Positions 47,406 to 56,568 of a stretch of DNA of 64,000 nucleotides are shown here, piece after piece. Where the stretch lies: contig NZ_JSZO01000014.1 in NCBI RefSeq assembly GCF_000801955.1, forward strand, positions 265,211 to 329,210, in the 5' to 3' direction. Every line of letters starts with the position of its first letter. Position 1 is the first letter of the stretch. The notes below the pieces were generated by a model. The model was not told the DNA's origin and did not search any database. It saw only the letters and a list, made by a program, of their open reading frames with translations. A program made the position numbers and the translations under genes. The DNA comes from Ralstonia sp. A12. Its GTDB lineage: Bacteria; Pseudomonadota; Gammaproteobacteria; Burkholderiales; Burkholderiaceae.

Positions 47406-48320
47406 TTAAAACTTGTACTCGGGGTTTTTGGGGTTGAAGGTCTGGTCGTTCCAGGTCTTGCGCGTGACGCTCTCGATGACGATCTTCTCGGTCTGGTTGC
47501 CCGACTCGTCCCAGGCCTCTTCGACGCGAACCCAGGGGTTCTTGAAGTCGAAATACAGGCGCACGCGCTTGGCGTAGAACGTGGGCGGGCCACTGGGGGC
47601 ATCCCAGGTCAGGCGCAGCATGCGTTCACCGTTTTCGGTCACCATCTTGGCTTCATTGAACTTGCCGCTGCCGCCGGAGGCCACGTGGGCGCGTCCGTCG
47701 CGTTCCACCGTGTCGACGATGAACTGCAGCCCCAGTTCACGTGCAGTGTGGTTCGACTGCGATTTGGCCAGCGACCCGTCCAGCGCGCTCCAGATGGAGG
47801 CAAAGCCGAACAGGCCGCCCAGGTGGCCGTACATCTCGTCTTTGCGGACGGTCTCGTCGTAGATGATTTCCTGGCCGGCATGCGCGCCGCCCTTGAGCCA
47901 GCGTGCGTACACCTGGCGCGGTGCGTTGCGGTAGCGGATGAGCATGAGGGCTGGCTGGCTCTGCCACTGGTCTTTCACGCGTTCCTGGCGGCGCATGCGG
48001 TATTCGTACTCGGGCAGCTTGGCGACCTCGGTGCGCAGCCAGCGCAGCAGCGTCTCGGGCTTCATCGCCTGGGCCATGGCGAGGATGTTGTCGTCGGACC
48101 AGTCGGCAAAGGCGTTGGCGTGGACCTGGCCGCTGAGCCAGGCCGTCTGCCTGGCAACGTCCATTGCGGCAAAGCCACTGATGGCGGCGGACTGCGACGC
48201 CGGTGCCGCGGTGGCGGCGGGCACAGCGGCGGCGGCAGGTGCGGAAGCCTCGGGCGCCTGGGCCCAGGCGGCGGCTGTCCAGACCACCGCGGTCGCCAGG
48301 GCAAGGGTGCGCAGTTGCAT
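47406..48320 (-). CDS. Exported DUF1571 family protein
   Basis: A 304-residue protein with a signal peptide (QLRTLALATAVVWTAAAWAQA), an Ala/Pro-rich linker and a DUF1571-type domain (YRMRRQERVKDQWQSQPALMLIRYRNAPRQVYARWLKGGAHAGQEIIYDE). Function unknown; the fold resembles outer-membrane lipoprotein-sorting (LolA-like) proteins, which is only a suggestion. AAGGAG precedes ATG 48320; an upstream ATG (48359) overlaps the fadD stop but would bury the signal peptide. Last gene of the fatty-acid cluster, so perhaps linked to lipid handling. Confidence 0.8.
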   Translation of the reverse strand: MQLRTLALATAVVWTAAAWAQAPEASAPAAAAVPAATAAPASQSAAISGFAAMDVARQTAWLSGQVHANAFADWSDDNILAMAQAMKPETLLRWLRTEVAKLPEYEYRMRRQERVKDQWQSQPALMLIRYRNAPRQVYARWLKGGAHAGQEIIYDETVRKDEMYGHLGGLFGFASIWSALDGSLAKSQSNHTARELGLQFIVDTVERDGRAHVASGGSGKFNEAKMVTENGERMLRLTWDAPSGPPTFYAKRVRLYFDFKNPWVRVEEAWDESGNQTEKIVIESVTRKTWNDQTFNPKNPEYKF

Positions 48321-48355
48321 GCGGGGCTTCTCCTTCGTTGCGATCGTGGTGGTGG

Positions 48356-50116
48356 TCATTGCTGGGCCTGGGCGCGGGCACGCTTGATGTCGGGGTCGGC
48401 ATCGCGCAGTTCGCGGCGCAGGATCTTGCCGACGGTCGACTTGGGCAGCTCTTCGTCGCGGAACTCGACAATGCGCGGCATCTTGTAGCCGGTCAGGTGC
48501 GCGCGGCAGTGTTCGAGCAACGCGGGCTCCGTCAGCGCGCCGGTGCGACGCACCACGATGATCTTCACGCGCTCGCCCGCCACGGGGTCGGGCACGCCGA
48601 TGGCGGCGACTTCCAGCACCTCAGGGTGCAGCGCGACGGCGTCTTCGATCTCGTTGGGGTACACGTTGAAGCCCGAGACCAGGATCATGTCCTTCTTGCG
48701 GTCGATCAGGCGGATGTAGCCGTTGGTGTCCATCACGCCGATGTCCCCCGTGGAGAACCAGCCGTCGGCGTCGATGCTCTTGGCGGTCTCATCAGGGCGC
48801 TGCCAGTAGCCACGCATGACCTGCGGCCCGCGCACCTGCAATTCACCGGGTTCGCCCAGCGGGGCGATGGTGCCGTCGTCGGCTTTGAAGCGCACCTCGG
48901 TGGACGGCGCCGGCAGGCCGATGGTGCCGCTGAACTCGGTCACCTGCGGTGGGTTCATCGACACCACGGGCGAGCATTCCGTCAGCCCGTAGCCTTCAAC
49001 GATGGTGTGGCCCGTCACCTGCTTCCAGCGCTGCGCGATGGCGCGCTGCACCGCCATGCCACCGCCGATGGTGATCTTCATGGCCGAGAAATCGCGCTTG
49101 GCAAACTCCGGGTCTTCCAGCAGCGAGTTGAACAGTGTGTTGACGCCGGCAATGCCCGAGAAGCGTTCATTGCGCAGGATGAACAGCACGCGCTTGGTAT
49201 CGCGCGGATTGGCGATCAGGATGTTGCGCCCGCCCATGGTCATGAACATCAGCAGGTTCACCGTGAGCGAGAAGATGTGATACAGCGGCAGCAGCGTGAC
49301 GTTGGTCTCCGCATCGTCCGAGAGCATGCCCTTGGACCACACTTCTGCCTGCAGCAGGTTGGCGATGATGTTGCGGTGGGTGAGCATCGCACCCTTGGCT
49401 ACGCCTGTGGTGCCGCCGGTGTACTGCAGGAAGGCGATGTCTTCCGGCGCCAGTGACACGGCTTGCGGCGCACGTGCACGCCCGATGGACAGCGCATCGC
49501 GCAGCCAGATAGGCGAGGGCAGCTTGTATGCCGGCACTTGCTTCTGTACGTTGCGCATCACGAAGTTCAGCGCACGGCCCTTGAGGTTGAGCGCGCCGCC
49601 CATCAGGTCGCCAATGCCGGTGAGGACGATGTTGCGCACCTGGCTGCCGGGCAGCGCCTGCTCCAGCGTGCGCGCGAAGTTCTCCAGCACGACGATGGTC
49701 TGCGCGCCGGAATCGCGCAATTGGTGCGCCAGCTCGGGCACCGTGTACAGCGGGTTCACGTTGACGACGATGGCACCGGCCAGCAGCGTGCCGAACAGGC
49801 ACACCGGGTACTGCAGGCTGTTGGGCAGCATGATGGCGACGCGGTCGCCTTTCTTCACGCCGCGCGATTGCAGCCACGCCGCAAACTGTCTGGCCTTGCG
49901 CTCGCACTCGTCGTACGTCATTTCCGTGCCGACGCTCACATAGGCGACGCGGGTGCGGTACTTCTCCACCGATTCGCGAAACACCTCGGCCAGCGAGTGG
50001 TAGCGGTCGGGGTCGATGTCGGCGGGCACGCCTTCGGGGTACGACTTCAGCCAGATGCGGTCGCTCTGATCGGTCAGGCTCGGGTTTCGACTTGTCGGTT
50101 CGGCAACGGTGTTCAT
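48356..50116 (-). CDS. fadD: Long-chain fatty-acid-CoA ligase
   Basis: Activates fatty acids to acyl-CoA at the inner membrane. The 586-residue adenylate-forming enzyme has the P-loop YTGGTTGVAKGA, the motif GYGLTECSP, GWFSTGDIG, and DRKKDMILVSGFNVYPNEIED (FACS signature); catalytic Lys lies in PKSTVGKILRR. ATG 50116 follows GGAG; ATG 50131 is an alternative. It lies 90 bases after the thiolase gene. Confidence 0.92.
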   Translation of the reverse strand: MNTVAEPTSRNPSLTDQSDRIWLKSYPEGVPADIDPDRYHSLAEVFRESVEKYRTRVAYVSVGTEMTYDECERKARQFAAWLQSRGVKKGDRVAIMLPNSLQYPVCLFGTLLAGAIVVNVNPLYTVPELAHQLRDSGAQTIVVLENFARTLEQALPGSQVRNIVLTGIGDLMGGALNLKGRALNFVMRNVQKQVPAYKLPSPIWLRDALSIGRARAPQAVSLAPEDIAFLQYTGGTTGVAKGAMLTHRNIIANLLQAEVWSKGMLSDDAETNVTLLPLYHIFSLTVNLLMFMTMGGRNILIANPRDTKRVLFILRNERFSGIAGVNTLFNSLLEDPEFAKRDFSAMKITIGGGMAVQRAIAQRWKQVTGHTIVEGYGLTECSPVVSMNPPQVTEFSGTIGLPAPSTEVRFKADDGTIAPLGEPGELQVRGPQVMRGYWQRPDETAKSIDADGWFSTGDIGVMDTNGYIRLIDRKKDMILVSGFNVYPNEIEDAVALHPEVLEVAAIGVPDPVAGERVKIIVVRRTGALTEPALLEHCRAHLTGYKMPRIVEFRDEELPKSTVGKILRRELRDADPDIKRARAQAQQ

Positions 50117-50205
50117 GGTGTCTCCGTCCATGAAAATGCGGCGAGGTGTTGTTATGTGCCGCGCGGGTTGGTGAATCGGGCCGTTCCCGTTTTGGCCCGA
50201 GTGGT

Positions 50206-51537
50206 TCAATGCGACATCGTTTCGGGGCGCTCCAGAATGGCGACCACGCCTTGCCCGCCGGCCGCGCAGATCGACACCAGCCCGCGCCCGCTGCCGCGCT
50301 GCGCCAGCATCTTGGCGAGCGTGGCGACGATGCGCCCACCCGTGGCGGCAAACGGGTGGCCCGTGCCCAGCGAGCTGCCATTCACGTTGAGCTTGCTGCG
50401 GTCGATGCTGCCCATCGGGGCGCTGCGGCCGAGCTTCTCGCGGCAGTACTCGGGCGATTCCCACGCCGCCAGCGTGCACAGCACCTGGGCGGCAAAGGCT
50501 TCGTGGATCTCGTAGTAGTCGAAGTCCTGCAGCGTGAGGCCCGCGCGCTGCAGCATGCGCGACACGGCATAGGCCGGCGCCATCAGCAGCCCTTCGTTCT
50601 GCTCGGGCGTGCCACTGAAGAAATCGACGGCAGCCGTATCCGCACAGGTCATGTAGGCGAGCACGGGCAGGTTGTGCGTGCGTGCCCAGTCTTCGCTCGC
50701 AAGCAGCACGCACGATGCGCCGTCGGTGAGCGGAGTGGAGTTGCCGGCGGTCATGGTGCCGCTGGCGCTGCGGTCGAACACCGGCTGCAGCTTGGCGAGC
50801 TGATCGGCGGTGAGGTTGCTGCGCAGGTTGTTGTCGCGATCCAGCCCGAGGTGGGCGGTCATCAGATCGGTGAAGAAGCCGCGCTCGTAGGCGGCGGTGA
50901 GGTTGTGGTGGCTGCGCAGGGCGAGTGCATCCTGATCTTCGCGGCGGATGCCCCAGCGCTTGGCCATCAGCTCGCAGTGTTCGCCCATCGACAGGCCGGT
51001 GCGCGGCTCGCTGTTGCGCGGCAGGAGTGGTCGCACGAACATCGACGGGCGCAGCCCCGCCAGCGCCTGAATGCGCGCGCCGGTGGACTTGGCGCGGTTG
51101 GCTTCCAACAGGATCTTGCGCATCTTCTCGTTCAAGCCGACCGGCGCGTCGGAGGTGGTGTCCGTGCCGCCGGCAATGCCCACGTCAATCTGCCCCAGCG
51201 CGATCTTGTTGGCGACCAGAATGGCCGCCTCCAGCCCTGTGCCGCACGCCTGCTGCACGTCGTACGCGGGGGTTTGCTTGGCGAGTGTGGTGGAGAGCAC
51301 TGACTCGCGCGTCAGGTTGAAATCGCGCGCGTGCTTGATGACGGCACCGGCTACCACTTCGTCCAGGCGCTGACCGTGCAGGTTGAAACGGTCGATCAGG
51401 CCCTGCAGCGCGGCAATCAGCATCTGCTGGTTCGACGCGGTGGCGTAGGCCGTGTTCGAGCGGGCGAACGGAATGCGATTCCCCCCGAGAATGGCGACGC
51501 GGCGCACCTGTGCGCTTCCGTGTGCATTAACGAGCAT
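50206..51537 (-). CDS. Acetyl-CoA C-acyltransferase (thiolase)
   Basis: Final thiolytic step of beta-oxidation, releasing acetyl-CoA. The 443-residue protein has nucleophile C98 in QQACGTGLEAA, EIHEAFAAQVL, GHPFAATGGR with the catalytic His, and CAAGGQG with the second Cys. It is of FadI/FadA2 size. GGGAGA precedes the ATG. It follows the MaoC gene by 4 bases, so the two are closely coupled. Confidence 0.93.
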   Translation of the reverse strand: MLVNAHGSAQVRRVAILGGNRIPFARSNTAYATASNQQMLIAALQGLIDRFNLHGQRLDEVVAGAVIKHARDFNLTRESVLSTTLAKQTPAYDVQQACGTGLEAAILVANKIALGQIDVGIAGGTDTTSDAPVGLNEKMRKILLEANRAKSTGARIQALAGLRPSMFVRPLLPRNSEPRTGLSMGEHCELMAKRWGIRREDQDALALRSHHNLTAAYERGFFTDLMTAHLGLDRDNNLRSNLTADQLAKLQPVFDRSASGTMTAGNSTPLTDGASCVLLASEDWARTHNLPVLAYMTCADTAAVDFFSGTPEQNEGLLMAPAYAVSRMLQRAGLTLQDFDYYEIHEAFAAQVLCTLAAWESPEYCREKLGRSAPMGSIDRSKLNVNGSSLGTGHPFAATGGRIVATLAKMLAQRGSGRGLVSICAAGGQGVVAILERPETMSH

Positions 51538-51541
51538 GGAT

Positions 51542-52489
51542 TCAGTCTCCCGTGTTGTCTTGTTGTTTTTGCGGCAGCGTCAGCACGCCGCGCAGATAGG
51601 GTTTGTCGCCGGCCGCATTTCGGACCTCGAAAGGTACTTCGAAGGGGCAGTCCGGCGCGGCGTCTTCGGCTTGCCAGAGCGTGGCCGCACCTGGTAGCGA
51701 CAACGGTGTCTTGAACTCGGCCACCACCTCGCCTTCTGCAAGCGGTGCAGCCGGCAGCAATGCCGCCAGCGCGCGCGCCTTGGTCCACATGCCGTGGGCG
51801 ATGGGGTGGGCGAAGCCGAACAGCTTCGCGCCAAGGTTGGATACGTGGATGGGGTTCCAGTCGCCCGAGACGCGGGCGTAGCGGCGGCCGGTGTCGGCGG
51901 GCGCATCCCAATGGCCGTCGGGCGACAAGTCCGGTGTTGCCGGCAGCACGATCAGCGGCGCGCCTTGCGGAGACGGCACACCCACGCGCAGGTAGGTCGA
52001 GAGCGATTCCCACACCACTGCGCCAGCCCGAATGATGGCTGTCTCGATGGCAAACGCCTGCCCCCGCGCATGCTGGAACAGCCGGCGCGGGCGGACTTCC
52101 ACGCGTACGCGTTCTCCGGCGGCCAGCGGCTGATGCTGGCGGATCGTGTTGCACAGGTGCACCAGCCCGATCACCGGATACGGAAACGCGCGTTCCGTCA
52201 TCAGCATGAGTTGCAGCGGAAAGCCCAGCAGGTGCGGATACGTCATCGGCACGCCGTGCGCGGGCGAGAAGCCACAGATGGCGGCGTAGTGCGCGATGTG
52301 TTCCGCATCCAGTGGCACTTCCTGCCGCACAAGCGTATGGCGCGGCAGCGGACCGCCGCGCTTGCCCTTGCGTTGCGACAGCAGCGCACGCCACGCCAAC
52401 GCCCTGGGTGACGGCGGCGTCGTCACCAGCGTTTGCGTGGCAAAGAGCGGCGTGACGGTCGCGCGGGCGCGGGTGGCTGCGGTACGCAT
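51542..52489 (-). CDS. MaoC-like enoyl-CoA hydratase (double hot-dog)
   Basis: A 315-residue protein with two hot-dog halves; the C-terminal half carries the (R)-specific hydratase-2 motif YARVSGDWNPIHVS...AHGMW with the Asp and His pair. It should hydrate trans-2-enoyl-CoA to (R)-3-hydroxyacyl-CoA. It resembles HtdX of Mycobacterium in layout. It lies 7 bases after the fabG gene and 4 before the thiolase, within the acyl-CoA cluster. Confidence 0.87.
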   Translation of the reverse strand: MRTAATRARATVTPLFATQTLVTTPPSPRALAWRALLSQRKGKRGGPLPRHTLVRQEVPLDAEHIAHYAAICGFSPAHGVPMTYPHLLGFPLQLMLMTERAFPYPVIGLVHLCNTIRQHQPLAAGERVRVEVRPRRLFQHARGQAFAIETAIIRAGAVVWESLSTYLRVGVPSPQGAPLIVLPATPDLSPDGHWDAPADTGRRYARVSGDWNPIHVSNLGAKLFGFAHPIAHGMWTKARALAALLPAAPLAEGEVVAEFKTPLSLPGAATLWQAEDAAPDCPFEVPFEVRNAAGDKPYLRGVLTLPQKQQDNTGD

Positions 52490-52496
52490 ACTCGTT

Positions 52497-53909
52497 CTAC
52501 GCCCCGAGCAGGCTCTGGCCGCACACGCGCACCACGTTGCCCGTCACACCGTTGGACGCCGGGCACGCAAACCACGCGATCGCCTCGGCCACGTCAACTG
52601 GCAGGCCGCCCTGGCTCATCGCATTCATGCGGCGGCCCGCCTCGCGGATGGCGAAGGGCACGGCCGCCGTCATTTGCGTCTCGATAAAGCCGGGGGCGAC
52701 GGCGTTGATGGTGATGCCGCGCTCCGCCAACAGCGGCGCACTGGCTTGCACCAGCCCGATCACGCCCGCCTTGGACGTCGCATAGTTGGTCTGCCCCAGG
52801 TTGCCCGCAATGCCGCTGATGGACGACACGCAGACGATGGCCCCACCCGCATGCAGCGCGTTGGCGGCGAGCAGCGCATCGTTGATGCGCAACTGCGCGG
52901 TGAGGTTGATGTTGAGCACGCTGCGCCACGCCGGCTCGGTCATGCGGGCGATGGTCTTGTCGCGCGTGATGCCGGCGTTGTGCACGAGGATGTCAATGCC
53001 GCCGGCGGCTGCCAGTTGCTGCGCAAGCAGCGCGGGTGTTTCCGGCGCAGCGATGTCGTAGGCCAATGCTTCACCGCCGATCTCCTGTGCCACGGCGTTC
53101 AACCCTTCCTGCGCCGCGGGCACGTCGAGACACAGCACACGCGCACCATCACGCGCCAGCACGTGCGCAATCGCCGCGCCAATGCCGCGCGAGGCACCCG
53201 TCACCAACGCGGTACGCCCCGCCAGCGGCTTCTGCCAATCCACGGAGACGGGCGTTGCCGCCCGAACACGCACCACCTGCCCCGACACATACGCCGAGCG
53301 CGCCGACAGCAGAAAGCGCAGCGTCGATGCCGCCACGTTCTCTGCCCCCTCGGCCACGTAGACGAGCTGCGCCGTGCAGCCGCGCCGGATCTCCTTGCCG
53401 AGCGAGCGCGTGAGCCCCTCCAGCGCACGTTGGGCAATGGCCGCCTGCGGCGTCCTGCAGTCTTCCGGCGGGCGGCCGATCACCACCACGCGCCCGCAGC
53501 GGCCGACGGCGCGCACGCCATCGTGGAACACGTGATACAGCGCGTCGAGGTCTTCCGTTGTTTGCATGCCGGTGGCATCGAAGACGATGCCGCCAATGCG
53601 GTCGAACGCGTCGCCGTCCTTGCCCGTGGGTGCCACAAAGCGCCCGGTGATCTGCCCATGCCGGTTGGCCGCGCCGAGCCATTCGGGGTCGCTTTCATGA
53701 AAGTGCGTGGGAGCGCCGATTTCAGCAAACAACGCGGCGAGCGTTTCGCGCATCGCGCCGCCCGGTGCGGCGCCCACCAGAAACGGGCCGACAAACTCCG
53801 GCGCCCCTTCCTGATACCGGCGCAGCGGCACCGGCTGCGGCAGGCCGAGGTTGGCCGACAGCCATTTGCCGAAACCGGAACCGACGAAATCGAGGTACTT
53901 GTCTTGCAT
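52497..53909 (-). CDS. High-molecular-weight FabG-type 3-oxoacyl reductase / 3-hydroxyacyl-CoA dehydrogenase
   Basis: A 470-residue SDR with two Rossmann-like halves. The N-terminal 225 residues are flavodoxin-like and degenerate; the C-terminal half is active-looking: TGASRGIG at 237-244, HNAGITRDK, S363, Y376 and K380 (NYATSKAG). The size and two-part build match the FabG4 class, which uses NADH and CoA substrates. With MaoC it would oxidise (R)-3-hydroxyacyl-CoA in this cluster. Reductive use in synthesis is the alternative. Follows fadE by 31 bases. Confidence 0.9.
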   Translation of the reverse strand: MQDKYLDFVGSGFGKWLSANLGLPQPVPLRRYQEGAPEFVGPFLVGAAPGGAMRETLAALFAEIGAPTHFHESDPEWLGAANRHGQITGRFVAPTGKDGDAFDRIGGIVFDATGMQTTEDLDALYHVFHDGVRAVGRCGRVVVIGRPPEDCRTPQAAIAQRALEGLTRSLGKEIRRGCTAQLVYVAEGAENVAASTLRFLLSARSAYVSGQVVRVRAATPVSVDWQKPLAGRTALVTGASRGIGAAIAHVLARDGARVLCLDVPAAQEGLNAVAQEIGGEALAYDIAAPETPALLAQQLAAAGGIDILVHNAGITRDKTIARMTEPAWRSVLNINLTAQLRINDALLAANALHAGGAIVCVSSISGIAGNLGQTNYATSKAGVIGLVQASAPLLAERGITINAVAPGFIETQMTAAVPFAIREAGRRMNAMSQGGLPVDVAEAIAWFACPASNGVTGNVVRVCGQSLLGA

Positions 53910-53940
53910 CGTTGTTGTTGTCTTGTTTTATGTCACGCCG

Positions 53941-56451
53941 TCAGGCCGCGCGGCGTTCAGCAGCTTGCAATGCGTCGAGCGCATCTTTGCGGCGCTGCAG
54001 ATCGGCCAGCAGGTTGAAGTCGGGCGGGAAGTCGTCCACGGCGACGGCATGTTCGCCGTAGCGCGCGTAGTCGCACAGTTGCTTGCGTTCGGCCTCGTCG
54101 ATGAGGCCTTGTGCTACGGCTTGCGCGGTCCAGGCTTCGAAGTCGGGCAGGCTTTGCGGCACGGGCGGCAGCTTGCCTTCCCGGATGACGGGTTTCAAGC
54201 GCTGCTCGATGGCATCCACCGCCGGTTGCAGGCGGAAGGCGAATTCACCGTAGGCGATCGGGTCGATGTCAGGCGTGGGGCAGTACGAATCGGCCAGCAG
54301 GCGGTCGCGCGCGGCGCCCGGTGTCTGCATCAGCTCGGCTACCTGTGCGGCCAGCGCATCCGACGGTTTGCGATAGGGCGAACCGAATGGGAAGATCAGT
54401 GCGCGCAGCAACCCAGCCACGCCCCGGTTCGGGAAGTTCGCCAGCACGCCGTCGAGCGCGTCGTGCGCGCGCACCAGTGCATCCTGCACCGACCAGTGCA
54501 CCAGCGACGCATCTTCAGCCGGGCGGCCTTCGTCTTCAAAGCGCTTGAGCGCAGACGAGATCAGGTACATCTGCGAGAGGATGTCGCCCAGGCGCCCGGT
54601 TATGCTTTCGCGGCGCTTGAGCGTGCCGCCCAGCGTGAACATCGACACATCGGACAGCAGCGCCAGGGCGGTCGAGAATCGGTTGACGGCCTGGTAGTAG
54701 CGCTGCATCTCGGGCGCGGCATGGCTCGGTGCTGGCGCCACGCGCCCGCCCGAGAGCGCATGCAGGAACGCACGCACGAAGTTGCCTGCGATGAACGCGC
54801 CGTGCCCGAACAGCGCCGCATCGAATGCGCGCAGCGTCTCGGGTGAATCGGTGCCCTGTGCAGCCGTCATCTCGCGCAGCACATACGGATGGCAGCGGAT
54901 CACGCCCTGCCCGAAGATGATCAGGCAGCGCGTCATGATGTTCGCGCCTTCCACCGTAATGGCGATCGGCACCTGCTGGTACGCACGCGCCAGGAAGTTG
55001 TTCGGCCCCATGCAGATGCCCTTGCCGCCGACGATGTCCATCGCGTCGTTGACCACATCACGCGCGCGTTCGGTGACGTGGTACTTGGCAATGGCGGAGA
55101 TGACCGAGGGCTTCTCGCCCAAGTCCACGGCCAGCGCGGACAAACGCCGCGCCGCATCCATCATGTACAGGTTGCCGCCCATGCGGCCGAGCGCTTCCTG
55201 AATGCCCTCGAACTTGCCGATGGGCGTGCGGAACTGACGGCGCACGGCGGCATACGCGCCGGTACTGCGCACAGCGATCTTGGACAGCCCCACATTGGAC
55301 GACGGCAGCGAAATCGCGCGGCCCGCCGCCAGACATTCCATCAGCATGCGCCAGCCACGGCCGACCTGCGCCTGCCCGCCGATCACCCAGTCGATCGGGA
55401 TGAACACATCCTTGCCCGAGTTCGGGCCGTTCTGGAATACCGCGTTCAGCGGCCAGTGGCGGCGGCCGATGTTCACGCCAGGATGCTTGGTCGGGATCAG
55501 CGCGCAGGTGATACCGGGTTCTTTGTCGCCACCAAGCAGCCCATCCGGATCAGTCGCGCGGAAGGCCAGCCCCAGCACGGTAGCGATGGGGCCGAGTGTG
55601 ATGTAGCGCTTGCTCCAGGTCACGCGGAAGCCCAGCGTTTCGCGGCCCTCGTGCATGCCGCGGCAGACCACGCCCACGTCGGGAATGGCGGCGGCGTCCG
55701 ACCCCGCATACGCGTTGGTCAGCGCAAAGCAGGGGATTTCTTCACCGCGTGCGAGGCGCGGCAGGTAGTGGTTCTTCTGGGCGTCGGTGCCGTAGTGCAG
55801 CAGCAGTTCAGCGGGGCCGAGCGAGTTGGGCACCATCACTGATACGGCTGCCGCCGAGCAACGCGTCGACAGCTTCATGATGACCTGCGAGTGTACGTAG
55901 GCCGAGAAGCCTTTGCCGCCGTATTCCTTCGGGATGATCATGCCGAGGAAGCCCGCCTGCTTGGCATAGGCCCACGCCTCAGGCGACATGTCCTGCCAGA
56001 TCTGCGTGGTCTCCCAGTCGTTGGCGAGGTCGCAGAGCCTCTCGGTTTCCACGTCGAGAAACGCTTGCTCTTCCGGCGACAGACGCGGCGGCGGTGAGGA
56101 GAGCAGGCGCTTCCAGTCCGGGCGGCCAGAGAATAGTTCGGCATCCCACCAGACGGTGCCGGCTTCGATGGCGTCGCGTTCCGTTGGCGACATCTCCGGC
56201 ATGATCTTGCGGAACATCGTCAGCACGCGGCGTGTGATCAGCGCGCGGCGAAGCGGCCCCGCCGCGAGCACCAGCGCAGGCAACACGAACACGATGGCGA
56301 GTACCGTGGTCATCACCGGGCCGATCAGGCCAAGCCACGCGCCGGCCACCAGCCACACTGCGGTGGCGACCAGCCAAGCGAATGCCGAGGCTTCCATGCT
56401 GGCGAGCCCGAGCACGCCGATGCAGAGCAGGACGATCCAGATCGTCGTCAT
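53941..56451 (-). CDS. fadE: Acyl-CoA dehydrogenase, FadE type
   Basis: First step of beta-oxidation, acyl-CoA to enoyl-CoA, with electrons passed to ETF; FAD enzyme at the inner membrane. The 836-residue product has two hydrophobic N-terminal segments (IWIVLLCIGVLGL; MTTVLAIVFVLPALVLAAG), then the dehydrogenase core (GFLGMIIPKEYGGKGFS, CFALTNAYAGSDAAAIPD, WSKRYITLGP) and the long DUF1974 C-terminus. ATG 56451 is preferred to 56463 because GGAG lies ahead of it. E. coli FadE has 814 residues. First structural gene of the cluster. Confidence 0.94.
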   Translation of the reverse strand: MTTIWIVLLCIGVLGLASMEASAFAWLVATAVWLVAGAWLGLIGPVMTTVLAIVFVLPALVLAAGPLRRALITRRVLTMFRKIMPEMSPTERDAIEAGTVWWDAELFSGRPDWKRLLSSPPPRLSPEEQAFLDVETERLCDLANDWETTQIWQDMSPEAWAYAKQAGFLGMIIPKEYGGKGFSAYVHSQVIMKLSTRCSAAAVSVMVPNSLGPAELLLHYGTDAQKNHYLPRLARGEEIPCFALTNAYAGSDAAAIPDVGVVCRGMHEGRETLGFRVTWSKRYITLGPIATVLGLAFRATDPDGLLGGDKEPGITCALIPTKHPGVNIGRRHWPLNAVFQNGPNSGKDVFIPIDWVIGGQAQVGRGWRMLMECLAAGRAISLPSSNVGLSKIAVRSTGAYAAVRRQFRTPIGKFEGIQEALGRMGGNLYMMDAARRLSALAVDLGEKPSVISAIAKYHVTERARDVVNDAMDIVGGKGICMGPNNFLARAYQQVPIAITVEGANIMTRCLIIFGQGVIRCHPYVLREMTAAQGTDSPETLRAFDAALFGHGAFIAGNFVRAFLHALSGGRVAPAPSHAAPEMQRYYQAVNRFSTALALLSDVSMFTLGGTLKRRESITGRLGDILSQMYLISSALKRFEDEGRPAEDASLVHWSVQDALVRAHDALDGVLANFPNRGVAGLLRALIFPFGSPYRKPSDALAAQVAELMQTPGAARDRLLADSYCPTPDIDPIAYGEFAFRLQPAVDAIEQRLKPVIREGKLPPVPQSLPDFEAWTAQAVAQGLIDEAERKQLCDYARYGEHAVAVDDFPPDFNLLADLQRRKDALDALQAAERRAA

Positions 56452-56568
56452 GAGGGTCTCCATTCGATGCGTTCAAGTGCCGGATGTCTTAGACATGCGG
56501 CAGCACCTGCCAAATGCCCGAGCGACTCCCGTGCCTGCACACGGGAGAACCGCACTGCGCCTGGGTTG

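Noticed and set aside
52296..54017. A 573-residue plus-strand open frame
   Set aside because: Antisense to the FabG gene; the SDR motifs on the minus strand are decisive.
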